Assembly (NCBI GenBank): GCA_020205615.1
Contig: CM035165.1
Location: 27,811,544-27,875,543 of the forward strand
DNA from: Panax quinquefolius
Lineage: Eukaryota > Streptophyta > Magnoliopsida > Apiales > Araliaceae
DNA: 64,000 bases
Direction: 5' to 3'
Shown: positions 48,353-62,262 of the stretch, piece after piece
Position numbering within the stretch: the stretch's first letter is position 1
Layout: the number at the start of each line of letters is the position of its first letter
Position numbers and translations under genes: made by a program
Notes under the pieces: generated by a model
What the model was told of the DNA's origin: nothing
Databases searched by the model: none
What the model saw: only the letters and a program-made list of their open reading frames with translations

Positions 48353-49721
48353 TCCAGTGCTTAAAGTTTCAAAGAATTTTATTATCTGACTTGAAAAAAT
48401 TGTGATTATCTAAGGTTTCACTTTTGATAATTCATACTATACATAGGCAACGACTTTAGTTGATATGGGATTCCTGAACTTGTCTAGACAAATGAATCTG
48501 TAGTCCTTTCTTTGTTTATTTTGGAAAGGTAGTTTACATGAGATGGAAAACAAAAATTCTTGGATATTATTGCTGTTTAAATTAAGTATTATATGTTTTA
48601 ATCTGGTCCTTTACTTCTAAGCTGGTTGGGTATTTTATATGTCTATATAGAGTGGTTGTATAGTATATAGTTAGATAATTCTTCTGCTTTACTTTGGAAG
48701 GAATGCTTTTTCTGTTTCGTCATACAATGATACAAAACCTATTTACCAAAAGAGATGCAAATATAAGAAAGAAACATGAATAATTTGATGCAAGTACACC
48801 ATTGCAAATTTTTTTTGTGATCTTTTTTTTTGCTTAATTACTTTGAATTTTTGATCTTGCTACTAGTTTTACTTTATACATTGCTTTAGGTTGGTTTACC
48901 TAGATTACTTTATTTTGGATCTTAGAATTTAACTTGGTAGAACATCTTTGTTCTTATGGATACAAGTGAGGTTTCTAACAGAAGGTAGCAAACATTTTAG
49001 CAGAGGAATTTTCTTGATGGAAAATGTGCATCTATTTAATTGCATTAATTATTCATTATTGCAAAGAAGTTTAAGTCGACACCTCACATACGACGGACAT
49101 CATATTGCTAATTTCACTTGCCAATTTGCCATCGATGTGAAAATGCTTTGGTAAAATCCAGCATAGCTATTTTCTTCTAGGAATGTTTGAGTCAATTTTT
49201 TTTAAAGAAAATTCAAATTTCTTTTTCATCTTGGTACATTATTTTGAGATTTGTCTTCCTCATTTAGCATCCATGTATGCAGGAACATCTCCACTTCTAT
49301 TGTGACCCTCATCTGTTCCACATACATTAAATCCAGTAATATTTTATTGGACTAAAATTTTGTCTCAAAGTAAGATACTATGTTTTGGTTTGTACTTCGA
49401 ACTCAACTCTTATCTCGATTCTTTGTCATCCGCCACACAAGATGATCGTCAAACATAGATAAATCAATGATGCCAGCACCATTCTCGACTCACCACAGCT
49501 AGTATATGTCAACACTTTTTTCTCTCTCGATAACAGATGGTGTTTCCCCAACTATAATAATAATAATAATTTAAAAAGGGTATGAATTATCCAACTATTA
49601 TATTGTAATGTGAATGATATTAAATGATGTATATAATATTTTTTATGTTTTATTTTATAGTGTACTTGTGTTTGTTGAAAAAATGTGCATTATTAATTAA
49701 TTTTTTTTGAAATCTAAAAAG
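46747..49721. other. Intron-like sequence after the ATP synthase exon
   Basis: T-rich on the plus strand like a plant intron, with a (TA)n run at 48318-48350. No further exon, RNA gene or clear transposon end is recognised. It may be the captured intron plus unrelated filler. Confidence 0.4.
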
Positions 49722-49895
49722 TCTATAGCGACGGTTGGCGAACCGTAGCTATAGTCCTAAAGACCGTCGCTATAGAGTTTACCGACGGCTTCTATGGCGA
49801 AAGTCGACGACCGTCACTAAAGCCTATAGCGACGGTCTTTAGGCCTATAACGATGGTCGCTGACCGTCGCTATAGGTCGATTTTCTTGTAGCATC
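49722..49895. mobile_element. Terminus of a CACTA-type element
   Basis: The minus strand starts CTACAAGAAAATCGACCTAT, a CACTA-type end, followed by at least five copies of ctatagcgacggt in both orientations. The partner end was not found to the left, so the element is truncated or its left part is rearranged. It cuts gypsy 2 just inside the RNase H to integrase linker. Confidence 0.65.
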
Positions 49896-51665
49896 ATGAT
49901 TTTATAATTCAAATCAGAGTCGTTAGGAATATAAAGTCTAGAGTTGACTCGAAGTATTCCTTCTTCGTCGATTCTTACTTTTGGAATAACACCTTCTCGC
50001 ACCTTCTTTTTCATATTCATCAACTCTGGCTCTGTAGCTTGAGCAACTTTAACTTTATCGATTAAAGTTGGTTTTACTCATATATTTGTCATCTTCACGT
50101 AGGTCCCTGGAGTTTTTAACTCTATCTCCATCCTTTGTAAGTCATACAAAATGGGTATTTGTGTTGACAATAGCGCACTTATACCCGCATATGATCTTCT
50201 ACTCAACGCGTCAGCTACCTCGTTCACTTTTTCAGGATGGTATTGAATGGTATGGTCATAATATTTCAATATCTCAAGCCAACGTCGTTGCTGTATGTTG
50301 AGTTCCTTTTGAGTGAAGAAATATTTGAGGCTTTTATGGTGTGTATAGATCTCCACTTTCTCCCCATACATGTAGTGTCTCCAGATCTTTAGCGCGAAAA
50401 CGATTGCTGCCAACTCTAGATCATGAGTAGGATAATTCCTCTCATATTCTTTGAGTTGTCATGAGGTATAGGCTATGAATTTCCCATATTGCATAAGAAC
50501 ATAGCCTAAACCTCTGCCTGAAGCATCGATGTAGATGACAAATCCCTCCGAACCTGATGGTATTGTCAAAACAGGTGCTGAAATAAGTTTCCTCTTAAGT
50601 TCTTGGAAGCTTTTCTCACATTCCTCGCTCCATCCGTATTTTATATTTTTTCGAGTCAGCTAAGTTAATGGAGTGGTGATTCGTGAAAATCCTTCCACGA
50701 TTCTCCGATAATATCCAGCTAAGCCTAGAAAGCTACGTATTTCGGTTACTGACTTAGGTTGTTCCCAACTTTTTATCGCTTCAATCTTGGCCGGGTCAAC
50801 TGATATTCCGTGTTTCAATATTAGGTTCCCAAGGAATGCTACTTCCTCAAGCCAGAACTCATATTTTTTTTAACTTAGCATATAACTTGTTTTTACGAAG
50901 CTTTTGGAGTATCAGCCTCAAGTGTTGTTCACGATCTTCACGACTTTTGGAGTAAATGAGGATGTCATCAATAAAGACAACCACAAAATGATCCAAATGT
51001 TCTTTGAATACTCGGTTCATCATATTCATGAAGGCAAAAAGAGCATTAATCAATCCAAAATACATGACTAGGAATTCGTAATGCCCATACCGAGTTCTGA
51101 AAGTAGTCTTTGGAATTTCATCAGTTTTAATCTTTAACTGATGATATCCGGAACGAATATCGATCTTTGAGAAGAATTTAGTACCTTTAAACTAGTCAAA
51201 CAGGTCATCAATGCGAGGTAACATGTACCTATTTTTTGACGGTGACATGATTTAACTTCCGATAGTCAATGCAGAGTCGCATACTCCCATCTTTCTTCTT
51301 TACAAAGAAAACAGGAGCACCCCAAGGCGATTTAATACAACGAATGAAACTAATGTCTAACAATTCCTGTAGTTGGGTTTCTAACTCCTGAAGTTTAATA
51401 GGTGCCATTCGATATGGGGTTTTGTACCGGGTTCAAGGTCAATACAAAATTTGATTTCACGTTCTGGGGGTAGGCCATGAAGTTCTTCGAGAAATACATA
51501 AGGGAATTTATTAACAACATAAATATCATTCAAATCTGACGTATTTTTATTTAAATCGGTGACATGGGCTAAGAAAACTTGACATTCATTTTTCAATAAA
51601 CGAATGACTTTATAGCTTGATATGACAGTGATTGAATTTAGTGGTTTGGTTGCTTGAATTCGCAT
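49896..51665 (-). pseudogene. Gypsy 2 reverse transcriptase and RNase H (broken)
   Basis: From 51665 downward: [12 protein letters not shown] and the start of RT; palm sequence with several frame breaks; [20 protein letters not shown], then [14 protein letters not shown] near 50960 (catalytic box FIDD instead of the usual YVDD or FIDD variants of gypsy elements); RNase H at 50860-50080 with [20 protein letters not shown] and [20 protein letters not shown]. It continues into the linker (RIDEEGILRVNSRLYIPND) at 49995-49900, where the zinc-binding part of integrase should start but a CACTA end takes over. The integrase is absent. Confidence 0.88.
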
Positions 51666-52145
51666 AACAGGTTGGTTACGAATATGAAAACTAACGACCT
51701 TACAAAAAAATCAATTTTAGTATGATGAGTAGTTAACCAGTCGATTCCTAAAATTACATCAAATGCAAGTATTTTCAAAGAGATGAGATCAACATGCAAT
51801 GTGACGGTGCCGATTTGAATCAAACAAGATTTATAAATTGTGGATGTAACGAAGGTTTCTCCCAATGGATTTTCAATAGATAATTCAAAGTCTAATTTCT
51901 CAAGGGCCAAGTTCAAACGTTGAGCACAAGCAGGTGAAATAAAAGAGTGGGTAGAACTGGCATCTAATAAGGAATAGACTTCGAAAGAGTTTATGATTAG
52001 CTTACCCGTGATAACTTCGTTCAGGTTCCTCACTTTTTGGAAAGTCACGACAAAAGCTCTCCCTTGAACCACTGACTTTGACTTCTCCGTAGCCGTCTTT
52101 GGTGTCACCATTACAGTTGGACTTGACTTTGCAACATGACAAAAT
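51666..52145 (-). pseudogene. Gypsy 2 aspartic protease (altered active site)
   Basis: The core near 51955 reads SLLDASSTHSFIS, where gypsy proteases normally have DSGATHSFI: the Asp is kept but the Gly is Ser. The flap-side block LKILAFDVILGIDWLTTHH follows at about 51780-51720. The protease would cut the polyprotein. It continues from gag and leads into RT. Confidence 0.8.
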
Positions 52146-53248
52146 CGAGTTATGTGACCTTCCTTTCAATAACTGAAACACACCTGGAAGGCTGTGTACA
52201 GTTTAGACTGATGTGTCCCTCATCTCTGCATCTATAACATCTAACTGGTGGTCGATCTCCTTCCCTAGAAATGGGTGCTGGTGCTGCTGCCGGTGTCTTT
52301 CCATTGTCATTTTTGAATCTTCTTTTTTTAAAGTTGTTTCCACTTGGTTCACCTCTCTTATTATTTGGGCCATGATTACCACCGAAGTGGTTACCATTTC
52401 TGGCATGATAATTTCCTCCACACTGGTTATCATTGCTCCGATGACTGTTGTCACTGGTACGACTATTATCTTGTTGTCGGTTGTTGTCTTTTGGTTGAAC
52501 TGTCTCATTATCTCGCTCCAATAATTGAGCAATGTTCACAATATCTGAATATAAACAAAGTTTATGAGAAATGAGGTATTGACAAATTTCAGGTTTCAAA
52601 CCTCTCAAAAATATTCGTGTTATTTGTTCCTTATTATCCACTAAATGGGATGTAAATCGGGATAATTCCGCAAACTTGGCCTTGTATTGTGACGCAGTCA
52701 TATTTTTTTATCTAGTTTGATGAATTCCACCTCTTTCATATGACGAATACTTTCTGGAAAATACTTGTCGTTGAAAAATTCCTGGAACTTCTCCCAAGAC
52801 ATCTTAAGCGCTGAAAGATGAGTACATTTCACAGATTCCCACCAGTAATCTGCCCTCCACGCAACATAAAGGTGGTGAAGAGAACCTTTTGCTCCTCTGT
52901 GCATCCCAGGACATCAAATATTTTGGTGATCTGCTTAATCCAAGCTTCTGCCTTAAATAGCTCTGGCTTTACCAAAAACTCTGGAGGTCCCAACTCTTTG
53001 AATTGCTTTGCAGTGACTAGCCGTGAGTTACCATTGTTTACACCTGCATTTTGAACAGGAGTTTCTCTCGTTTGGTGTTGCATGAATTTTTGAAAGCTCT
53101 AAAACATCCCATCGTTCATCATTTGTTCGATGTTGTTGTTTACAAGAGGATTATTGTCTTCCTGATGCACATTATCCTGGTTATTAACTGGCGGTGTCTC
53201 AATGGTCTCATGTGCTCCCTTGCTTATCTCAAAATTTTCAGATGTCAT
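52146..53248 (-). pseudogene. Gypsy 2 gag (broken)
   Basis: Start ATG 53248 (MTSENFEISKGAHET), matching gypsy 1 gag. An in-frame TAG lies near 53100. The core is at 53083-52700 (GPPEFLVKPELFKAEAWIKQ, SWEKFQEFFNDKYFPESIRH) with a frame break near 52830, then a long hydrophilic frame at 52701-52150 (FAELSRFTSHLVDNKEQITR, LLERDNETVQP) with one intact CCHC knuckle, CYRCRDEGHISLNC. The second knuckle found in gypsy 1 is degenerate here. Confidence 0.88.
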
Positions 53249-53431
53249 TCTCAAATACTGCCACAAAACAAGGGTTAATTAAAGAAATTGACATGTTACA
53301 TATTATCCCTATATTTCGACTGACCAATTAAATAACAAATAAGCTTAGGTAGGACACACTAGCGAAGGATTTACCCGTCTCTCCCCCTCCAAGTTCTACT
53401 CCCAGATCTCTACCAGAGATCATATCCCTAA

Positions 53432-53443
53432 GCTATGATACCA
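53432..53443 (-). other. Primer-binding site of gypsy 2 (initiator tRNA-Met type)
   Basis: The minus strand reads TGGTATCATAGC, one base from the standard TGGTATCAGAGC, two bases inside the LTR start at 53446. Confidence 0.85.
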
Positions 53444-55420
53444 ACTGTGACGCCACCAAAATAAGTCCACACAACCTATTTTGAGTTGCCAAAATATATG
53501 GTACAAAATCCAAATACAAACTTCATTTATACAATTGTCGTGCAAAATACGTAAACACATAAACACATAAGCTGTGAGTTTGAATACAAATATTGCACCA
53601 TACATAATACAACAATTTACATACTCAAATTAAGTCTTCATTACAATTATTTTCACACTATTTTACAACATAATGAAGACTACTATAGTGACTATCTCGG
53701 ACCGTTACTCCATTCCCCAACTAGTTCTAACTATATTCTCATTTCTTGAATAAAATAATGAAAGAAAAGGATGAGCTCAACTAGCCCAGTAAAGAATAGT
53801 ATGACTAAGATAATATAGAATAAATTATCCTTAGTCCTCAACAGGAAAAAATCTGACAGAATACAATAGACAACAAGTTTTAGATCAACAATTGCAGCGG
53901 AAATAACAATTCATTAGAAGAGTCAAGTAGAACATGATCTCTACTATCTTCTATGATTTAAAAGTCCATCATCAATAATTTATCCCTGTAACACCAATCA
54001 ATAATTATTTCCAATCAACGAATTATCTATGCACTACGGGCCAAAGATAATCATTTGCATCACCAGTGGTTTTGATTATGCCAAACACCTGTCCATCTTT
54101 GCACTACGAGCCAAAGAGAACATTCATCATAAACCTTTGTCTGTAACATTAAAGTTGATGATTATACCAATACATAATTCCTGGTCATAATAATACCAAT
54201 CAACAGTCCATTTATGCACTACGGGCCAAAGATGACTTTCCATCACAAAATTGAAATATAAGGATAATGATAAATAATATAAAAAATGAATCAAGTGAGG
54301 TCAATGATAAATATTAAAGATTTATAATTTAATTTATCAAGAGTTCAAGAATATCCAAATTGTCAACATGATAACTAATTGTGGAGTAAAATTTAAAAAT
54401 GATATTCATGTATCAAAAATAATTTGGACAAAAAAGAAACCAATTTTGTCGTGAATAGTACCCCGAATGAAAATATTAAAATTTAATAAGAAAGTTCAGA
54501 CCAATATTTCAATGAAATGATATTAGATGAAGCGCAAACTATTAAGGATATTCTACTAATTTCAGAGATTTTCATCATTTAACAATAAGGTTATGGAAAC
54601 AAACAATAAATTTGTACAATAAATGGAGAAAAATATGAAAGAAAAGGATATCCCTTAACGAGTACAAAAGAAATGATATCACATACGAGTATGAAAGAAT
54701 ATATGAAACTGCAAATGGATTTTCACCCGTCATGCGGTAATCCGTATAGACAGATCGTTTCCACAACTTAATAAAGAATGAATATGAATGATAATTCACC
54801 AGACATGCTGTAATCCACGTAGACAGGTTATTCCCATAGATTAATAAGGAATAGAATGACAACCCTTATGAGTATGAAGAAAATAATATCTTTTACTTTA
54901 GTAGGAGACTAAATCTGACTGGTATAACGATGATATTCTTGAGAAAATCTTGCACTATTAACTACACTCAAAGTATTATTATACTAGAAAGAAATACACA
55001 AAATATTATAGAAGAAGAATTCTCTGATTTTGGTGTGATTTTAATTTCTTAACTAAGCATCTTATTTATAGGAGAATGACATGACACTTTTTAAGAAAAT
55101 AATCACGGATGAACAGAAAGTTTTTCACGGACAATTTCACGGGTGAAATCTGATTTTCACTATGCGACACTATGCAATAAAATATTCTAATAGAAAAATT
55201 TTATATAAAATATAATATATTCTATTTATATTCGAATAAAACAAACAACTTTATATATATTATAAAAACTTTTATGTTTTATATAAAAAGTTTTTTATTT
55301 TATTACTATTATAATAATAATAAAAAAACCGAGATAACTTTCTACCGACGGTTTGACAAATTGGCACATGGTGGTCCATGGAATAATAAGACAAACTTAC
55401 AACAAACACTTCATGACAAA

Positions 55421-58417
55421 TGTAACGCCCCCAAAATTGGGACTATTTTCCTTCTTGATCTTGTGCGTTAATACTACCTTGTTATAGTTTTAAAATATTA
55501 TTTAATGTTAAAATAGTTAAAAATTCCAAATAAATTTTTTTTCTTTCTTTCCATTCATGCATTCCCTGAATCGCAACCTTTACAATTTTTCTTTATATTA
55601 GAATCATATTTATTATATGATTTGTATAATCCGTGTAAACGTATTAAAAGCTTAAGTCTCAATACTTCATACCTTTTCTATCGATGACTCACTTATTTCA
55701 TAATCATATTTATTCACTTTTCAGAATAAACAATCTTTATTCATTCAACATTTCAAACTATACATAACTGCCAATTACATTTAACAAAACTATCAATCAT
55801 AGATTTATACCATTTCTAATTCAAGGAAATGTATTCATTTTGCACATCGTTCAATCTTTATCATCCGTATAGCAAGTAATATCGCTTAACATCATTAACC
55901 TGTAAAAAGTTTGTGTTTGCAAGATTGAGCTCAACAATCCAGCAAATTTAACAGTCTATCATGTTTCACATAACACACAATTTCATATGCACTATATTTC
56001 CTTTATTATGCATATTCGCATGCAACATATATTCTTTACTATGCATATCTTGCATGCATCAATAATTCATTACAAATCATACATTCATGCATTATACATT
56101 TATAATTTTTCGAGTTACATCATCCAACACGTGTTATCACATATCATATATAAATTGAGTTCCATAACCCAATTAACTTAGTCATATTTTGACTTTAACA
56201 ATTCATAAAACATGGTATGTAACTCACCACATAATCACATTTAATCCACAAACATAATAGAACTGAAAAACTTGCCTTTGATTGCGTAAATCGATATACA
56301 CTCATTAAGCATTCTTCACGTATTCTCATTTGTTGAATTACCTTGTCCGATCTTCAATCGCCTTTGTATAATCTGATTTCTTGTTTTAATTCTTATCCAA
56401 GCTTTTTTTTAGTCATATACAATCCTTCCTTTGATAGTACTTTGCTTAGATTCTTCTCCAATCTCGGTTTCCAACTTTCATCCTTGGTAAGTTTGATGAA
56501 ATTTTTAGCAAGAGTTGATGAACGCTTATTATCTTAGTAGCTTGGGAGAGGAAAAAAAAAAAACTAAGGCAAAGAATAACTTTCTTTCTTTTTTTGGAAC
56601 GAAAGAGGAATGCAGAGGATGAGCAAGGGATAGAATGAGTTATATTACTCAGCTTCCTTATACATTAGAGTATGAACAGGTATCCTCTATTAGCTTAATG
56701 AGTTTACACCTCATACTTAGAGAAATATGAGTCATCAGAATGCTAAAAAATTAAAACATCAACTCAGCCACATGTTTTACCTACATTCCCAATTATGTAT
56801 ATTAAATGTACATAATATCTTCAAATATCTCCATAAAATATCCATAATTCCTTTCCATAAAAATGGAAGATATTTATTAAATAACAATGATTTATTTAAT
56901 AAATAAATCTGTTATAATTTATTTCCATAAAATATTTTTTTTATACACAATAGATTATATTCTGTTCATTATAAACTGTTTCTCTTTTCTCTTTTCTCTT
57001 TTTCTCTCTAAACATATCCAATTTGGCTAAAAATAAATATAGGTAAATTTTGATTTTGCTTATATAAAAGTTATTTTCAATTTCTTATAAGTTGGTCACC
57101 CAACTTAAGTCTTCTCTAGTCTTCTCTCTCGTCTTTAAAAGCTTACAAATCACCCCATGACATATTCTTAGCATATTATTCTTTATTCCTTAGCATATTT
57201 CTTAAGATATTTTCTGAAGTTTCAAATATTAGGTTTTTAACCCTAAGGTTTTCTTAACTCGTACAATTCTCCCTTAACTTTCATAATTCACTTTCATACT
57301 TTATTAAGTTATTTAATTACCCAATCTTAGTAACTTAATTTAATCAAATAAGTTACTACATAAATCTCCTTAATTTATTTTACCCTCTTGGAATCATATA
57401 ATTTACACAACCCATCTTTGATATATAAATTATATAAAATATAACATAACATACTCAAATTACATATTTATTTTATAATTATAAAATAAATATGCTACAC
57501 TATAATTTCTTATGTAAATACAATTATTTACGTACTCCAAGATATTATAATATAATATCTCTTACCTCATTATCATAAATTCAATTAAGAATTTATTTAC
57601 TTTCTTAAGATATTACGATAAATATAATATCTTTTCTTTATTAAATTAATTTTATATAAGAATTTATTCTAATACTCTTGGATAAAGTATATACAAATAT
57701 TATATGCTTAACCCACCTCTTTTTGTCTCATTACGCAAATTGTTCCCACAATTTTATTTTCCTACATAATATATATTTATTAACTCTCCATTACCTAATT
57801 TAAATAACTTATTTAAATTATATAATCTATATTGTATAATTAAATTTAATTTTCTCATTTCCATAAATTATTTTTAAACAATTTATTTATATATTAAATA
57901 TATAATATAATATATTTAATTTATTCAAATATAAATTTAATTTACTAACTAGTTGATACCAATATACATATTTTATATATCGATCTCATCTCATTTTCTT
58001 TAATAAATTACCCCTACAATTTATTTACATATAATAAATATATAATACTAATATATTTATTAAGCATAAACATCACATATTGCATAGTTCATACCCACCT
58101 ATGTAATATAATATCATACACCATATTATCTAATAAGAATTTAATTTATTTAATTCTTATTTTAACATTACCCAAAAAAATTAGGTTATCATATTCTTTC
58201 CCCCTTATAAGGATTCTGTCCCCAGAATCACAATACCGAATCATTCTTAATCGGTTTAGATCTTATTCTTTCTCATAACCTTATCGTTGAATCATTTCAA
58301 CGTACCATTTCCTTAGATTTTTCTTAAAAACTCTAAATAAATCCTCTATTTCCACTCTAGGCTTTAAACTTTAATCCTTAATTTAATCATTCAAGATCTA
58401 AATTTTGGGTTGTCACA
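55421..58417 (-). mobile_element. Solo LTR E
   Basis: It starts TGTAACGCCCCCAAAATTGG and ends TTTTGGGTTGTCACA, 2,997 bp, flanked by acaaa at 55416-55420 and 58418-58422. It has no coding region and is extremely A+T-rich from 56750 to 58200. The fragment at 9564-10995 is an inverted relative. Confidence 0.88.
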
Positions 58418-58422
58418 ACAAA

Positions 58423-61400
58423 TGTGACAACCCCAAAATAGGTCCATTCCATCCAACCCATTCTAAGTCGCCAAATACATGGTACAGAAAATAACTATAA
58501 CTTTATTACAACAATTGTCGTACAAAATACAACAACACATATCTTTGTGAGTTTGGATACAAATATATACCAATCATGACTCATGTCCCAATTGTGGATA
58601 AGACGTCACAATGACACCTTACATAAAGGTATAGTCAAAACTGTTTTAGAAATTAGAATTTTGGGAAGTGCTCAAGGAAACCTTCGTACATGGGAGGCCG
58701 TGCTGCCTCAGGTTATGATAGATATCATATAATACGAATTATCCTTGGTTGATTCGATAAACCCCAAAGAAAAACGAGAAGATTACTATCATATTCTTCC
58801 CAATGGTGAGTCTTATCTTGACTTATCATTATCTCCACTGTCTCTAATTGAGAATTATACTTCAAACAAACACCAAGATTATATAGGTAGTGCTCGTAAA
58901 TATACTCAGCAAGTGGATGAGCACAACCCTGTCTTATGATGATACGAGGTTGTATGTCATTAGACATCTTGTATGATAGTGGCAAAACACCCTTCCAACG
59001 TTGGGTTCGCCTCTCCCTATATGATTCACCAAATATAACTACTAAAAGATGTATACAACACACTTGTTTATACATCTTGTTTAGGGAGAACTCCACGCTT
59101 AGAGACCACCGATTCTATTCCCTTATTACCCCGCTCGACCCAAATTTACACTTTTATTACCTAAAAGGAATTGTGAAGCAAAAGGGTGAGCATAACTAGC
59201 TCAGTAAAGAATATCATGACTAAAGATAATTAAATTATCAATAGCCTTCATCAATAACAAATCAGAGATTTAGAACATAGTTGCAGCGGAACGTGCAATC
59301 CATTAGAAGAGTCAAATAGACCATAAAGTCTACTATCTTCTCCACATTAAAAGTCCACCAACAGTGTTTTATCCCTTAACATCACTCAACAGTTCCTTTT
59401 CACAATTATATGAATAACTCATAATCATAATTGTGATTCTAAATTCCTCTTCGCACCCAGGACGAAGATAATTTTTATCACTTGTCTTTACCTGAATCAT
59501 CAAAGATCATGGTTATACCAAACCACAGTTCCTGTTCATAATCATTCTAATTAATCCATCTTTGCACTACGGGCCAAAGATATTCATCAACAGACCATCT
59601 TTGCACTACGGGCCAAAGATATTCATCAATAAGTCATCTTTGCACTACGAGCCAAAGATATTCATATCTCAACGAAATATATAATCATTTCATAATTTAT
59701 ATAAACAATAATTCTAACCATGTTGATCAATTCACCTTTTCACCTAAGCTAAAGATATTCAATTATAAATTCAATGGTCATGATCATACTAGTCACAATT
59801 CAATTTTTCACTACTGGCCAAAGAGAACCCTAGTCATGATCATACCAATAATCTATCCATCTTTACACTCAAGTGAAAGAGAATTTCAACATCAAGGTTA
59901 AAAAAATGTTATATATGATAATAAAAATAATATGATCAACAACTGCATTTAATTTCAAGAGCAATATTCATAAATCAACGATAATTTGGTCAGAAAAAGA
60001 AACCAATTTTTGTCGTGAATAGTATCCGTGAATAGTAACTCGTGAATAGTAACTCGTGAATAGTACTCCGTATTCGTACATAGTATCGTATACGTAAATA
60101 ATGTCATATACGTAAATAGTGTCATATACATGAATAGTCTCGAGTATCGTGAATAGTCTGCAGTATCGTGAATGAATAGTAACCCCACTCAAAAAGGTAG
60201 AAATTCCACAATAAGATCCATACCAATATGTCAGTATAATGATATTGAAAGAATAACATCATTATGAAGAATATAACATCCCTTAATATCTCTTACTATC
60301 CCTTACTATCACTTACCTTAAAAAAGCAAAGACTTACATTTGGATATCGGATATATTATTTGAAGGAAACTTGCAGATCGATGAATATCAACTCACCAAG
60401 TATCTAAATACTCACAAAATACACTCAATAATCTAGAGAGAGAGAGAAAACTTGTTTTACGGTGTGTTTTCAATTCTAACTTAGCCCTCTATTTATAGGA
60501 AAATTTTAGCGAGACTTGACTGTAACCCGATGGATTTACCTGCTACTATTCCCACCCACCACATTTGAAATAAAATTCAGCACATTTCTTCACCAACCAC
60601 AAGTGGGGCCCACTTAATTCTATAATTTTCCACCAAAATGCTAATTCGGATACTTGAACAATTTCTGAACCATTCACCTCTTAAAATTCATAACAAATCA
60701 TACGTTCATTTTTAACGGTTCAAAATTTGTGGACATATACTCAACTTATATATGTATAACATATCCAAAAATTACAACGATCCAACGGTCGGATTAAAAA
60801 TTATAACTCACGCAATATATCTCAAAAACACTGGTTTAATTTTTAATATCCCTTACTATCCCTTACTATCCCTTACCTCAAAAGAGCAGCACTTCTGACT
60901 GGATATCGGATATGACGCTGAAGGAAACTTGCACTAATGAATAGCAACTCACCAAGTATCTAAATACTCACAAAATACACTCGATAATCTAGAGAGAAAA
61001 AGAGAGAAAACTTATGAATTCTGGTGTGATTTTCAATTCTAACTTAGCCCTCTATTTATAGGAAAATGTTAGCAAGCCGAAACAGACTTGACCTGTAACC
61101 TGATGGCTTTACCTGCTACTATTCCACCCACCAAAAATCAGCCATCTTCCCCAACAACCAAAAGTGGGGCCCACCCATTTCTAAATTTTCTACCAAAATC
61201 ATTTATAAACCTACTTTCTGAATCAGTCACCTCTTAAAATTCATAACAAATCATTCATTCATTTTTAACGGTTCAAAATTTATGAACATATACTCAACTT
61301 ATATATGTATAATATATCCAAAAATTATTAACGATCCAACGGATCGGATTAAAAATTATAACTCACATAATATATCTCAAAAAACATTGGTTTAATTTTA

Positions 61401-62262
61401 ATACCTCCATTCAAACAAAAATCTTGATAAAACACCTCTACATTAACTCCTTCATTTATAACCACATAAATAAATCCATCATTTATATCCGCATCAAATA
61501 AATATTTTCTTATTATATAAATCAATAATTAATTATTCACAAATAATATTACGAGAATCACAATTATGACAACGGTGCCGCTTCAGGAAAGAGGGGCTTT
61601 CAATAAGAATTTCTCCTTCTTGGTGCCATGATTAGGTGACCAAACCTCTCATTGATGTAACTTTCTAGATATTGCCAATAATGCTATCTAATAATATTAT
61701 TCAAATAATATGAATTATTGATCGATAATGAGAAATATTATGCGATGATAATTATTGAAACAACAATAATATAAAATATCAACGCAACAATTATTGAATC
61801 AATAAAATAAAATATTGAGCGATAATTACTGTAATAATTATTGAGTAGTGTCTTCTTATGTAAGGATCAATAATTCAAAAATACGTGTAAAATCGTAATT
61901 GTGCTCTTGTGCAAACACAGCGTACATCAGTATTTTAACCACCGGGTATTCAACAAGTGTTAATTGATGAAGCGATTACGCCCGAATTATTTATAAAAAC
62001 TTAATTTTGTCATTTTCTTCATCGACGGTTATTACATTATGGGGCCCTAAATGGTCATTTATTTGTCGTACAAATATTCCCCGACAGAAAGAATATTCCA
62101 CGACCAAACGAATATTCCCCGACAACAATGAATATTTTATAACCACTTGCGTATTTTGAAAATTTTATATATATCACCCTTAACTTTAACTTTTTATCAA
62201 TTTAACCATTTATTGAATAGAAAAATTGAATACTTTTATTTCATAAAATTCGGGGTCTTACA
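58423..62262 (-). mobile_element. Solo LTR F
   Basis: It starts TGTGACAACCCCAAAATAGG and ends CGGGGTCTTACA, 3,840 bp, flanked by acaaa at 58418-58422 and 62263-62267. It is of the same family as solo LTR C but about 1 kb longer, half of which is an internal tandem duplication (60284-61399). Hairpin modules occur at about 59440-59880. It has no coding region. Confidence 0.9.
60284..61399 (-). repeat. Tandem duplication of the promoter region in solo LTR F
   Basis: Copy 1 (60284-60844) and copy 2 (60845-61399) share ctcaccaagtatctaaatac, ctatttatagg, gtggggccca, tttttaacggttcaaaat and others in the same order. Each contains a minus-strand TATA box, CTATAAATAG, at 60498-60489 and 61061-61052. 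Confidence 0.92.

Noticed and set aside
52213..52574. Plus-strand frames opposite gypsy 2 gag
   Set aside because: Shadows of the hydrophilic gag frame, which carries the zinc knuckle.
59545..59665. Possible CRISPR-like array
   Set aside because: Three short repeats with short spacers do occur, but they are LTR modules present in six LTRs of a plant genome.
59955..60192. Two overlapping minus-strand frames rich in Tyr and Thr
   Set aside because: They are translations of the repeated gtgaatagta units of LTR F.
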